This document shows positions 13,552-25,614 of a stretch of DNA of 64,000 nucleotides, in pieces. Both the position numbers and the translations under genes were made by a program. Under the pieces are notes generated by a model that did no database searches, had not been told where the DNA came from, and saw nothing but the letters and a program-made list of their open reading frames with translations. Within the stretch, counting starts at the first letter, position 1. Each line of letters starts with the position of its first letter. The DNA is from Eleginops maclovinus (lineage: Eukaryota; Chordata; Actinopteri; Perciformes; Eleginopidae), in the NCBI RefSeq assembly GCF_036324505.1, contig NC_086360.1, positions 19,832,261-19,896,260 of the forward strand, given 5' to 3'.

Positions 13552-16302
13552 GTATATAGTTCATAATTTAGACATTAAATGATATATAATCAAAAGCATG
13601 TTAACAAGATCTTTTTTTGGTACACAGACCTTACATTTCATGCTGTACTCCGTAATCTGTACTATTTGATTAAGGGTTGTCAAATGCCAGTATATCAGTA
13701 ATGCACTGCGCGCTGTCACTGCATGTCTTGAGGACAAACCTCCTTACAACATCTATTATTCATATAGGTCTCTAAGACTGCTGGTTGGATATGTTTTACC
13801 TGCAGAAACACTGCAGAACCACTGTGAAAGCCATTAGATGAGAATAACTGTGCTGTGTCTCTGTGTGAACTTTGACTTGTTTCGGTTATACCATAAACAT
13901 CTTCATAAGTAAATCATTGCTCAAAGCACATTAATAAGGTAATATCTGTATGCATAAAATGCATAGAGAAATACATTGCTTTATTTGGGAAAGCAGGGAC
14001 AGGCAGTATTTACATGTAAAACAGATGAAACAACATTAATATAACACTCAAACATACAGTGCAATAATAAGTTTTATGTAGAAAAAAAGAGTTGCAGGCA
14101 CAGCAACACCCTCGATAAAAGGCTGCCCCTGGGCCACTCGTCTTCTGCAGAATTGTTGCAAGCCGCAGCAAAAAGTTGCCAGGAACAAATATTTGCTCAT
14201 TATGCTAAAGTAGGCCAATACCTCTTTGTAGAAAATGTCCTGACTTTGAAGGAGTTCTCTGTAATGCACCTATACTATTGAAGCAAACAATTTAACTGTA
14301 GCATACAGGGCTGGTACAAATGTTTACCGAGTTAAAACCAAAAGCTCACGTAAACCCCTGTCATCCATAGAAGTACTGCTGTTGCCATAGCAACTATCTT
14401 CATTCATTAGTCTGGTCATTTCTGGAGTGCATCATGTGCACGCTGCGTTGGACTCTTGTGATTGGACAAGAGCTGGACCATACCATATCGGAAAGAGGGG
14501 GGTGTAAATATCTCTTAAAGAACCCGTGTATTATTGTGATACTATATTTACAATACATATTTATAGTTTTCTGTCCCCCTTAAATAATATTGTATGAAAT
14601 ATATCCTTGGGAGTTATTTTACCTTTGGTTGCCAAAGAGAGAAGAACTGGTACCCCTGCTATGAAATAGGCAAATGTAGGTTTGGATTGTTGATTTAATT
14701 TGCGTACAAAGAAAAGGACTTTTCTACAATTTAAGACAATGATAAATAATGGAACTACAAATAAAATGTATAACACTATAAAATAACTTTCTTATTCTCT
14801 TTATTTGCATATATGTCGTTATATATAGCGTTTAGTCAGTTATTATATCTACAGATGACGATGCTGCCTGAGAGGTTAAACTCAGGGCTTTAAATTCATC
14901 CAATCATCATTTGACGTGGAAAAAGACACTGGGGGTTTCACTCTTTACGCTTCTGTCGATCAATGTTACAATATGAAAATATATGTTTACAACCCCGTGC
15001 AAGATATATCAAATGCATTTCTCTATAAAAGCCTTTAATGTCGTCATTTGTTCATTTTTATAATAAACTAAGACGTGATTGGGCTGTGTTATGAATGAGT
15101 GGATGGATGTGATTGGACAGAGTCCGTGTCACTCATTAGTCATGGGAAAACTGAGGTTAGGTAGCACTGCTCTGCCTCCTGCACACTTGCAGCATGGATA
15201 ACGAGAAGTGGATACACCGTTGGAGGCGGGACTCCGTTCATTCCGATCAGGGTTGCTCAGTGGCGCCTGAAGGCCTGCATAGCCTGCATCTCGAGAGCAA
15301 AACTACCCGTATGTGGGCCCATGGAGCATTCGCAGTTCAGCTTTCCCTTAAGCCCCGCCTCCGATCTCCCGCTCTCTGCTCAGTCAAATGCATTGACAGG
15401 GAAAATAACAATGGGTTCTGCTTTTAGCACATTTTACAACTTTTAGACCCAAATGATTCAAATGAGGTATATACAAATGTTCGTACTTGGTAGTTTATTT
15501 AGCTAATAAAGTATACGCTGATTTAAATACGTCTCTTTCCCAATGTAAGTCAATGGGGTAAAGTTATTTCGACGTGACGGACTAACACGGAAGTTGTAGT
15601 ACACCCATTTGGCCACTACGAAAACTTGCTTTAACGTCCGGCGCACTTCCTGGGGGCTTGACTTGCAGTCGATGCTAGCAGAGCAAATGCTGGTTCGGAT
15701 GCACACATTGAATGAAAGTCAGTGTAGCAGGCTGTTGCCACCAGCAACTGAGAATATCTGCCCACCGTAAAGTTACCTTACATTGTACAGGCTGCTGGTG
15801 AGACTGTAGCAGGAGAGATTATCTCACACATTGGCACAGGAGAGGATCAAGGCATTTGTGGAAGGGGACGGTGAGAGATATTGGATGACCTGGGGTTTCA
15901 TATAAGTATTTCTGGTTAGACAGGTAGGGTAGCTAGCTAGCCTAACCGACACACGGTTATCGCTGCTAATGAATCATTTTCTTGTAGTTTACCCAATAAA
16001 ATCCGAGGTAGTGAATCATGATTTTGTTAACGATAAGATCAGATAGTTTTTTGTATATTCTTTGTTGCTTTATAGGTCTGTGTGTGCTACAGCCGGTATT
16101 GGTACTGTTAACGTTAGCATGATGGCTAACTCGGATATCATGTTGCATGTCATCAAGACAAGCTTGCTAGCTCCTTACGCTAGCTAACCTTATGTGGTTA
16201 ATGTTAAATGTGGAAGGATTACTTCCTTGATGAGTCTATGGTGCATGCAAGTGGATACCGACACTTTCTTTCTCCGTGTCCAGGACCGGGCTGTGAGGGG
16301 CA
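13552..16302. other. Intergenic region between cabp1 and mlec
   Basis: AT-rich sequence without a supported gene. A more GC-rich stretch at about 15187-15430 holds a 77-codon open frame but no recognised domain, and 15540-15670 has the look of a dispersed repeat ('aatgtaagtcaatgg' motif). The last 100 bases before 16303 are GC-rich, consistent with the mlec promoter and 5' UTR. Confidence 0.4.
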
Positions 16303-19300
16303 ATGCAGCGGGTCACGGCGCAGCTCGTAGCCAGTCTGGTTGCAGCGGTGCTGTCGCTACTGGCAGATCCGTGCTGGGCGGACGGCGGGGGCCTCAGCCT
16401 GGCGGACCGGGTGATCTGGGCTGTGAATTCCGGGGGTGAAGCGCATGTAGACGTGCACGGTATTCACTTCAAGAAGGACCCATTGGAAGGGAAACTTGGC
16501 AAAGGTGAGTGGGTGTTAACTGCTAATATGAGCCTTGCTGCGCTTTACATGTAAAGGTGTTGCTGAGAATGACATTGTGAAGGTAAAATATGTTCGTCAG
16601 AAACAACAATGTCTAACAGAAACCTCTGCATGGTCTGGCTTCCGCAAGTAACCACAAACTAACGAGGAGTCAGCGTAAAGGACTAGGCTCCGCCCCTCTC
16701 AGCATGGAGAGGAAGCAGGTGATGATATGTTCAATTTGACTGCAGAGTCATTCCTGGCTCAAGTTATGAAGCAGAAATCCTGTAAATGTGAGTTAAAGCA
16801 AACAGTGTGGTAACTTCTCATTTGAGACAGAAGGGCACTGTGTTTCATTCAGTGCAGGAAAAGGTCAGGGCTTGCACAATGTGGTGCTTTGCTTTGACAT
16901 GATCCGTTTTCCAGTTATACAGATATTAATGTGGCCCAGTGATCAAAGTGCACTATAACACTGATGCAATTCTCCTTTTTGTAGCGTCTGATTATGGGTT
17001 GCGCCTGCCAATACTGCGCTCCAGTCCAGAAGACCAGATTCTGTATCAGACAGAGCGCTACAATGAGGATACTTTTGGATATGATATCCCCATTCGCGAC
17101 GAAGGAGACTATATACTAGTAATGAAGTATGCTGAAGTTTACTTTGCCCAGTCACAGCAAAAGGTATGGGAATAAATGAATGAGTGTGTTTTGTGTTCAA
17201 TACATTTGTAATTCTTATCGGCACAGTTTGTGTATGCATTGAGCAAGGTCTGTGATCTTTTCGGAATTATACATATCACTATAATTTCACAACCTTCACA
17301 GGTGTGAGTAAGGAAGATGTTAAACATGACTTGAAAAGAAGCCACATTAGGCATTTAGTGAAATGACATGTGTGGTCCGACCAATTGGGTCCACAGGGCC
17401 ATGGAATGGATAATAAAAACAATAGATCTTCAGATTGGAAAAGTGCAGGTGTTCCTACCAACATTAAAAATGGCTCTATTGTTTTAATTGTCTGAGTAGG
17501 GCATGGCAGTGACAGCGAGCCTTCCTGTGATACTAGGACCCTGAAACTGAAGTAGCTGAATGAGATTCATCCGTCAGTTATTTATTATTCACACCTGTCA
17601 AAATGTTTGATAAAGGCCTATTTGTGTTACCATTACCTTGAAGGTGAAAACCATGGAATACTAATCGAGCTGCAGGTTTCAGTATAATAAGAGTACTTTA
17701 TTGATGACTAAATGATGGTTAAGCTGTGTGTTTCCTTGCTGACTTTGGAACTTTTTCCTAGGTGTTTGACGTCCGTCTAAACGGCCATGTGGTGGTGAAG
17801 GACCTGGACATCTTTGAGCGTGTGGGCCACAGTACTGCTCATGATGAGATAGTACCCTTCTCTATTAGACGTGGTAAACTGAGCGTGCAAGGAGAGGTTT
17901 CCACTTTCAACGGCAAGCTCACTGCAGAGTTCGTAAAGGTGAGCTTTTTTTTTAATTTGGATTGGATGAGAAATGTCTTAACTCCTGTGCCTGTCACAAG
18001 GGAGTGTCAGTTTGTTTATTTTACCATGACACCTGTGAATAGCAGTATGATAACCCCATTTTTGAGTTGCTTAACCAGTTCAAACAGGCATGGTGGGTTG
18101 AACAGAAACGTGTTATCTGAAAGTGTATTTAATTTGTGTCATCTCCGCTAATCTATGATAAACTTAAATGTGTGTTTTTTGTCAGCGTTTTACACACTAA
18201 GATAGCAATTTATGAGGCGGTATTTCAAGAAGCAATTAAGACATTTGTTTGGTTTGCCATAAATATAATGTCATCTAGTCCATTTTTCCAATTGATGTAC
18301 AAAACTAAATATATAGGTCACATTTTACAATTAAAAAATATATATCTGGAGATTATTGATAACAAATAATATTGTAAGTCAGAGTTTATTTAAGCCAACA
18401 CCCAACATGTATAAAGGGGTGTGCCAAGGAAGGTCAATTTGCTAAATTGTTTATTTATTTTCTTAATGATCGGCAGCTTTGCTTGATGAAAGGTCAGAAA
18501 GAACAAATGATGTTACTTTATATTGAATTTAGTTAAATCAAAGACAATCTATTAATGTAAATTATTTCAGTTACAATAACAACATATCTATGGACAAGAT
18601 AAAAAAAAATGGTTGGACAATTTAGAGAATACAATTATTGCTAAAGGTTGGATGACATGATTGAAACCTCTTTCTGGTCTGTTAAATATGAAGCTACCTC
18701 CAGCAACCGGTTAGCTTATTGTAACATAGGTAGTGGAAACTGTCAACCCCTCTCTTTCCATAGATAACAATATCCACCAACAGCAACTCTAACACACAAA
18801 TTACCGCGTCATATCTTGTTTGTTTAATCTGTATAAAAACCAGGGTGTGTGCAACAACAGCTTGTCGTTTTTCTAGTATGATAGAAAAACGACACATATT
18901 TGTTGGCATTCATTTCCGATGTGTTTAGATATAACCATCCTCATAACTTGTTTGGCCAAAGGACTCGAACCTGACATGTAAAATCAATGGCACATTTACA
19001 TGATGAGCTCCATGTCTGAAAGGACTTTTCACTGCCGGTTTGAGTGTGTGTGGGCCATGCAAATGACTTAACACGGCCTCACATCTGGCTGCCTTTTATC
19101 ATATCTGTTAACTTGTCATGTAATGCAACTATACCTTTTCTCTCTAGCAATCATCCATCTTTATACCGGTATTTATACCACGCTTATAGTTAAGCTATTT
19201 ACCTATTCTTTAAGTCAATGGTTGCTTGCCTTTGTTTACATTTTTCATAGACAAGATTGCTGTTTATTGTGATTTGGAGAGACTTTACTATATCAAACAC

Positions 19301-21510
19301 TCAATACCTGCCGTTTTCAGATATATGTACTTTTTAGCAAGTTAAAGCAGACTAGGAACATACACACACATAGATATTAACAAGCCAATGAGCTGTTGGT
19401 AAGTGGGGCAATGTTTTGAGAAATAAAGAAGAAGTCTTCATTTTATAATTATCAGGAATAAATGAATAAGGAACTACTCCACAAGGCATTTAAGTATCTT
19501 TTGTTTTTATGGAATATGCAAAGCTCCAGATAGAGCAGAATGGAGGAATTTGGTCTGTTGCCTGGCTCTAAATATTGTAACGGTCTTCTTATCTATAAAT
19601 ACCTTAAACGCCCTCTTATCTATTGCTATCTTGTAAAGAGGTTAGTAATTGTGTTTTCTTGTCACATTTTACTCAGTGATGATATGTATGTGCAGCAGCT
19701 CCTGCCCTGGGCCTTCAGGAGTGATTGAGTTTGTGGTTTGGTTTCTCCCCACACGTGTTGCATAATACACTTCCCTTTTTGTCCTCTGTACAATCAATCT
19801 ATCACCCTGTCATACTGTAAATCTGTACTGTTTGCATTGTCTGGGAAACTGTCTGAATGGTGAGGATGATTTTTATGTCCGCATAAGTGTGATTTATCCT
19901 GCTGTAAAAATGACAAAGAACTCATCAAAAATACTTTATAAATTGCCCACAGAAGAAACATGTGTTATATGTATTTATTGCCAGAGATTGACTTTGAAAT
20001 GATCTTCTCAGCATTTATTTGACACGTATTTGCACCTTTAATTCGATACATCACCTTTGTTATCTTTGTTTATTCTGTTTCTTGGCCACCTGCTGCAGGC
20101 CGCAGAAATGTGTATATTATTAGATTGCCCTTTTTAAGCTTTGGGTTCTGTAATTGAACGTTTTTGTCGCTAGGTTTGTAGAACATCTGGCTGTAGGCTA
20201 GATGTGCATGGTGGCGTACTTAGAAAAATGCTTTTTCTGCAGTGACCTCATTCTCCCTTTTTTTAATTCCCTTTTTTATTTTTTGCACTTGCACTCTGTC
20301 TGTTCTTCCAGCAAAAGGAAAATATTCCAACAATAAATAGACAACAGGGCTCTAGCACAGGTGTTTTGGTTTTCCACTGTTCATTGCATTGTCTGCACCA
20401 AATGTTGATCACAGTGTCTGATAAAAAAAGAAGGGAAGCCTTTTTATATAGATTGTGTAAAAGTGAACAAATGACTTGGATAAGGGTTCTCATGCCCTTA
20501 CTTTGTTGTTTCTTCAAAGCGAAAAAGATCATAGATCGTTGTTTGAAACAAGCTGTGTGGTATTAAATGACATTTTCTGTTATTCTGTGTTTCAGGGTTA
20601 TTATGACAATCCCAAGGTCTGCGCTCTCTATGTAATGAAGGGGACATTAGACGGTGAGTAATGACACAAACATATTCTTTAGCAATTAGCATTTAAGTAC
20701 ATCACAATGTTTGGTCCAACCAGATGTACTCATGTTTAGTAGAGACGTTGTAGACTTAATGCTGCATTTCAGCTGCATGGTAAGACGCAGCTCTACTCAA
20801 TAAGCTTGGAACCAATACCATTTGGTTATCCATTAGAAAGGATTGTGGATCAGACTGGTACATTTCTGATACTATTTTGATTAAGGTTAAAAGCAAGCTG
20901 AGGTGGAGTTCAAACACTGCAGGCCACTGATTGGTCAGGGAGAATTACTACCAGTGCGGGTTATCCCACACAAACCCACTATTCCTACATTTTCCAAAAT
21001 TGGCACAACCACCACATTTAACTCGCCACAAATTAATCTCACAGAACAACGTACATTTGACACGTGCTTCTGTTCATCTGTTTGGTTGCCAATGAGAGAA
21101 TCCAGAAAGTGTTGCATTGAAAATGATGTCAGTTAGCAAAGACTCCGCCCTACACTGAGGATATCCTTTCTGCAGTGTAAAACAGAAAAGGACCTGATAC
21201 CAAAAGTTGTGCTGACATTCTTTTCTTATTTTGGACTTCCCTTACCCTTTTTCTTTTCCGGACAGATGTGCCCAAACTTCAGCCGCACCCTGGCTTGGAG
21301 AAGCATGAGGAAGAGGAGGAAGAAGAGGAGGAAACTGAGCCCGGCGAGGAAGGTGGGAAGAAGAAGATTCCTGCAGGTTCCAAGCCCAGGGTCCAGTCAG
21401 GCCCCCGAACACCAAACCCATACGCCGCAGACAACAGCAGCCTCATGTTCCCCATCCTAGTGGCGTTCGGGGTGTTCATCCCCACACTGTTCTGCCTCTG
21501 TCGGCTGTGA
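16303..21510 (+). CDS. mlec: Malectin, ER carbohydrate-binding membrane protein
   Basis: ER-resident lectin that binds di-glucosylated high-mannose N-glycans and works with ribophorin I in glycoprotein quality control (family knowledge). Five exons join in frame: 16303-16504, 16985-17163, 17762-17938, 20596-20653 and 21266-21510, giving about 286 residues. Residues 1-27 form a signal peptide. The malectin domain follows, with [20 protein letters not shown], the aromatic residues of [14 protein letters not shown] and [20 protein letters not shown], and [12 protein letters not shown]. The aromatic/Asp sugar-contact residues appear kept. A Glu-rich linker precedes a single C-terminal transmembrane segment ([20 protein letters not shown]) and a short tail CRL, nearly identical to human. 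Exon 4 is separated by a 2.7-kb intron holding repeat-like sequence. It sits directly after cabp1, as in human 12q24. Confidence 0.96.
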
Positions 21511-23960
21511 GCTACAACTATCGGTGGAGGGGACGTCAAACAGAGAAGACGGCAAGAGACTATGGAGGGGGAGAAGGAGGGTAGGGGTTTGGGGGGGTCA
21601 TCAGCAGAACAGGTAAAGGCATATACACAGGGAGGGAGCTTGGAGAAAATCTGGACGACAGGACAAAAAGAGACAATAACTTTTCGGGACGCCACTTCGT
21701 GATGAAGCGATTGCTGCTGTCCAATTCTACCGGAAGAAAAAAAGGAGTTGTAGGAAGTGTGTGCTGTTCGCTTCTTCGTGAATGTGTTTCGCATCCACCT
21801 CTGCTGACACTTTTGAACAATGTTAATCATTTCCACTCGGAGAGCGTGCAGGATTTACAGATGCCAGTCTACACGGTTTGTAACCACATTTCAGCAGCTA
21901 AGAGATGCTCAGGAGGGATTTGTCTGGGCCTGTTTTATAAGCTAAAAGCATTGCTTTTGTACTGGGGGTAGCAAGGAAGCCCACTCTGTTTAACACTCCT
22001 CTTCTGCATCTGGTGACACATCAAATTGGAAATGGTGCTGTTTAGAAATTGGTTAAATAGAATAGGTAAGAGGAAATACAGTTGGCATTTGTGGGGCTCC
22101 CATTTTTCCTCTACATTTGATGTCTTTCCACTCAGATCTAGTTGGTCCTTTGTTGACGTGCCATCATCATTGCCATAAGTTGTTTAAGAAGAAACAGGCG
22201 TTGAGCCAGATCCGCAGTGGGTGGAATTATTTGCTGTCTAAATCAGCCTGCCTTTTTGCAAACATTTAGGTTGGGTAACACAAATCTGTATGGTGAACAT
22301 TACCTATTTTGCATTTTCCACCAAATACAGATTTAGGGCTGTTAAAGGTGATCATAATTTTGTCCTTAAGGGATTTTGCTTTCATACGAAAATCCATTTT
22401 TAACATTAGAAAGTGAGAACGTGGAACATGTTATTTTCCGTAAGGGACACCAGAGTCAAAGTGTATGCTGTGAAACGCTGTAGCTCAAGTGAGTGGGGTT
22501 CTTCAGATCTCTGTATTTACTGTGAGCTTTGCCTTTTCTCTGAAGTCATTTAGTATGCATGCTTACCTTTTTTTGTTTCACCAAAGAATGTATTTCTTAT
22601 TTTCTCAAAGACAAAAATGGTGGCCTCTTTAATTTGATAAATTGCTTTCATAATACTTTTTTTTTTAAGCCTCTTTGGTAAATGAGTTGACAACAGGTAG
22701 ATTAGGACAAACATTACCCCTTAATATCAACATTTAACTGATTTGGAGAAATTGTGTTTTGCCACGTTTTACATCAGTGTTTTCAAACACAGATTTCAAA
22801 AAGAATGCTGTGTTGGCTCGGGGCCATGGACTTCAGTCCTCCATGTGCTTTGAAATGGAGAGAACAGGCTGCTGAAGCACCACATTAATCTAATAAACTC
22901 TGTGCTCGTCAATGCACTTGTTTCACACACCCCCAACGTTGCTCTATGTGGAACCACAAGTTCCTCCCTCTGTAGTCAGACACAAGAAAGCACAACATCA
23001 GTGAAAAGTCAAACGAAAGTGTTTATTTCGCGTTTTCTGATCCGTCTTTAATGTGGACTGTACCATTTTGTTAATTCAATGTCAACTTTTGAGTGCAGTT
23101 AAGCTTCTGGTCCTTTAATTGATTGAGCAACCTGGGGACAAAATGTTAACTATCTTCAACGCCCTTTTTTTTAATATGGCCACATTATCAGTCCACTTCG
23201 TCTGTTTTTTCTCAGCTTTTGAACAATGATATCCTTTTTTTGCTTTCCATGCTGACTGAATAGCAGCTTTGTTCTCCATTTTTAGTGGAGTTGTGTTGTG
23301 AACCCTCCTGTTTATGTATCTAGTTACCTCCCTTAAGTGCTTAGCTCTACTTCAAGGACGATTTTGTAACTTTACCTGTTTCACTAATGCGTCTTAAATG
23401 TCCCCCGACACCCCCTTGCTAGTATTGCTGTTGCCATATGCAGTACTTGAAAAACGGTTAATAATTCAGGTGTCGTGGATCCCTCCTCACTCCTCGATTC
23501 TCCTTCTCATTTTGATTGGTGAGCCAGAAGTTGGCGTCAGAGCATTTTTGGTCTGTTGATGGCAATTTTTGATTATGTTGTTTTTCTTTCTTTTTAAGTT
23601 GTAAACTTATCTCATATTTAAGACATACAAGCACCTTTTTTTCCTTCTGAAAAGATGCAAAAATTTCATTTAGTTCAGCACCAAAGTCACCGTGTTCTGT
23701 TCCTCTACAAGTCTACACAGTTGCGTGTGTATATAAGGTACAAAAATCCCACTTTTTATCGTGTGACAACCATTTTGTTCTCATCACGTTTGAGTTGTTG
23801 CTGAGATGTTAGGTTTTTTTTTTTCCTCTTGAGGAAGACTTTGTGGCCTTTCTTCTGGGGAGAACGGTTGTTGGTACAGAGTTTTAAAAAGATTTAATGG
23901 GCAGCCAGATGAACTGACTGTCAGAGAGTCAAATAAATGAGATTTTGTCTGAAAATATGG
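21511..23960 (+). other. mlec: mlec 3' UTR
   Basis: About 2.4 kb of T-rich non-coding sequence follows the stop. A canonical AATAAA at 23932-23937 with T/G-rich sequence just downstream is the likeliest end. Later hexamers near 24386, 24948 and 25080 could serve longer forms. A long 3' UTR is also typical of mammalian MLEC. Confidence 0.5.
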
Positions 23961-25614
23961 GATCTTCCATTCTATTATATATAATTTAAATCGGAGTAGG
24001 GCTGATCTGGAGATATTTTATAATACGCTTGGATCTGTATGTTTGAATTTTTTCCTCAGGATCTGTTTTGTTTTGAGTTTTTAAAACTTGATATTTTATT
24101 GGTGTGACATTTTGCACTGCCTCATGTATTTTAAAATCATGTCATTTTTTGTGTGTATGTCTTTGTTGCCTTGAATTATTGAATACATTGTGCTTTACCA
24201 TCATTCACCTTGCAGTTGCTTTTTTTTTTGGCTTGCATCAAGTTAGCCTGTTTTTGTTTCCCTCTTCTGTTAAAACACATTTTACTGGGCTAGATTTTCA
24301 TTCCACGCTAACAGGAGTCTCAGAAGAAAAATAATTATAACTGTAATTAAGTTTTCTAGGAGCAAAACCAGTCCAAAAAAATGGTTGAATAAAAACTGTG
24401 TGAAAATGTTCTCCCAACAGTCTTTTTAGCTCATCAGCCATTTTGGGACCTGTTCGTGTTAAAACACCTCACTGTTGAACAAACTAGAGTGGAATGAAGA
24501 TCTACTCTGTTGTATTCACAGGAGAACCAAAGAATAGCTGCCGTTACATCCAGGTTCTCAGTGTCATTATGTCGCTAACGGTTCCTCATTTCCTTTCAAC
24601 CTATTTTTTCTCTCATTGGTAAAGCAGTGAAATACTCCCTCCCAACTTCTTGAAAATGTCCTAAAAAAAAAGAAGTAAATTGAATTGTAATTTTGTTTGA
24701 GAAGAACATATCAAGCCTGTTGCTATTTCTCCTTTTTTTCCCTCATTTTAAAAAGCAACTGAACATGTGAGATGATTTTAAACAGAGACAAATTTGAACA
24801 GCAAAACATCTGCCAACGTGTCATCGTCCAGGCAGTAGACCACACACACAATGAGGTCTGACAGCCACGTTCACACAGTGTGAGTCTGTGAGATAGTGAG
24901 TGTGCGCTTAATGAGTCCTACTGTATAGATATACATGTGTTGGATGAATAAATGCCCCTCTGTGCGGGCTGTAGGCAGCAGCAGGTGGACTGAGAAATGT
25001 ATCCGAGACACCTGATCTTACTCTGATGTGGCATATATCTGCAAAATCGGAAATGCTGATAAATGCTGTCTCTTTTTAATAAATGTGCTATTTTATCAGA
25101 ATGTGGTGCTGCTGTTTTTCCACTCGACATACCTGACTTATGGTACCTTGGGTATTGAACAAACTATTTGAGCTCAGATTTAAAAGTAACAATGTTTCCT
25201 GACACATGAGGTGGTCCCAGCAGGGTCACAGCACTTGTACATGCCCTCTGTTTGTCCAGGTGTTGTTTTTTCCACCTTTTTCCACCACCTGTGAAAACCT
25301 CTTGAAATAGACCTTCATATCTAACGTGTTGGCACCAGAATATCCACAAGGGGAACACAGCTGAACAAAGTACACTGTTTCATTTCCACGCACACACACT
25401 CTTGTAACAACAAGCCATTGTTAGATTGAGCTTTAATAACCAAAGAATGACTCCATAAAAGTTACAGTGTAGCATATCCATTATTTACATATATATTTAG
25501 CAAAAAATTACATTAATAAATTAATATATTTGACATTGAAGTGCATAATGTCCTTGTGAGCTCTCACTCTGCATGTCTCTTAGTCCGAAAATAGAGATTT
25601 ACTTCAGTTTGACT
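23961..25614. other. Convergent intergenic region, mlec to minus-strand gene
   Basis: T-rich, non-coding. It should hold the extreme 3' end of mlec (plus) and the 3' UTR of the minus-strand gene ending at 25615. I looked on the minus strand for a cysteine-knot domain that could complete that gene and saw none; the open frames at 24918-25130 and 25164-25358 have no such cysteine pattern. No clear minus-strand AATAAA was found. Confidence 0.4.

Noticed and set aside
21279..21836. 185-codon minus-strand frame
   Set aside because: It is the antisense of the Glu-rich last exon of mlec and its 3' UTR; no splice signals or domain.
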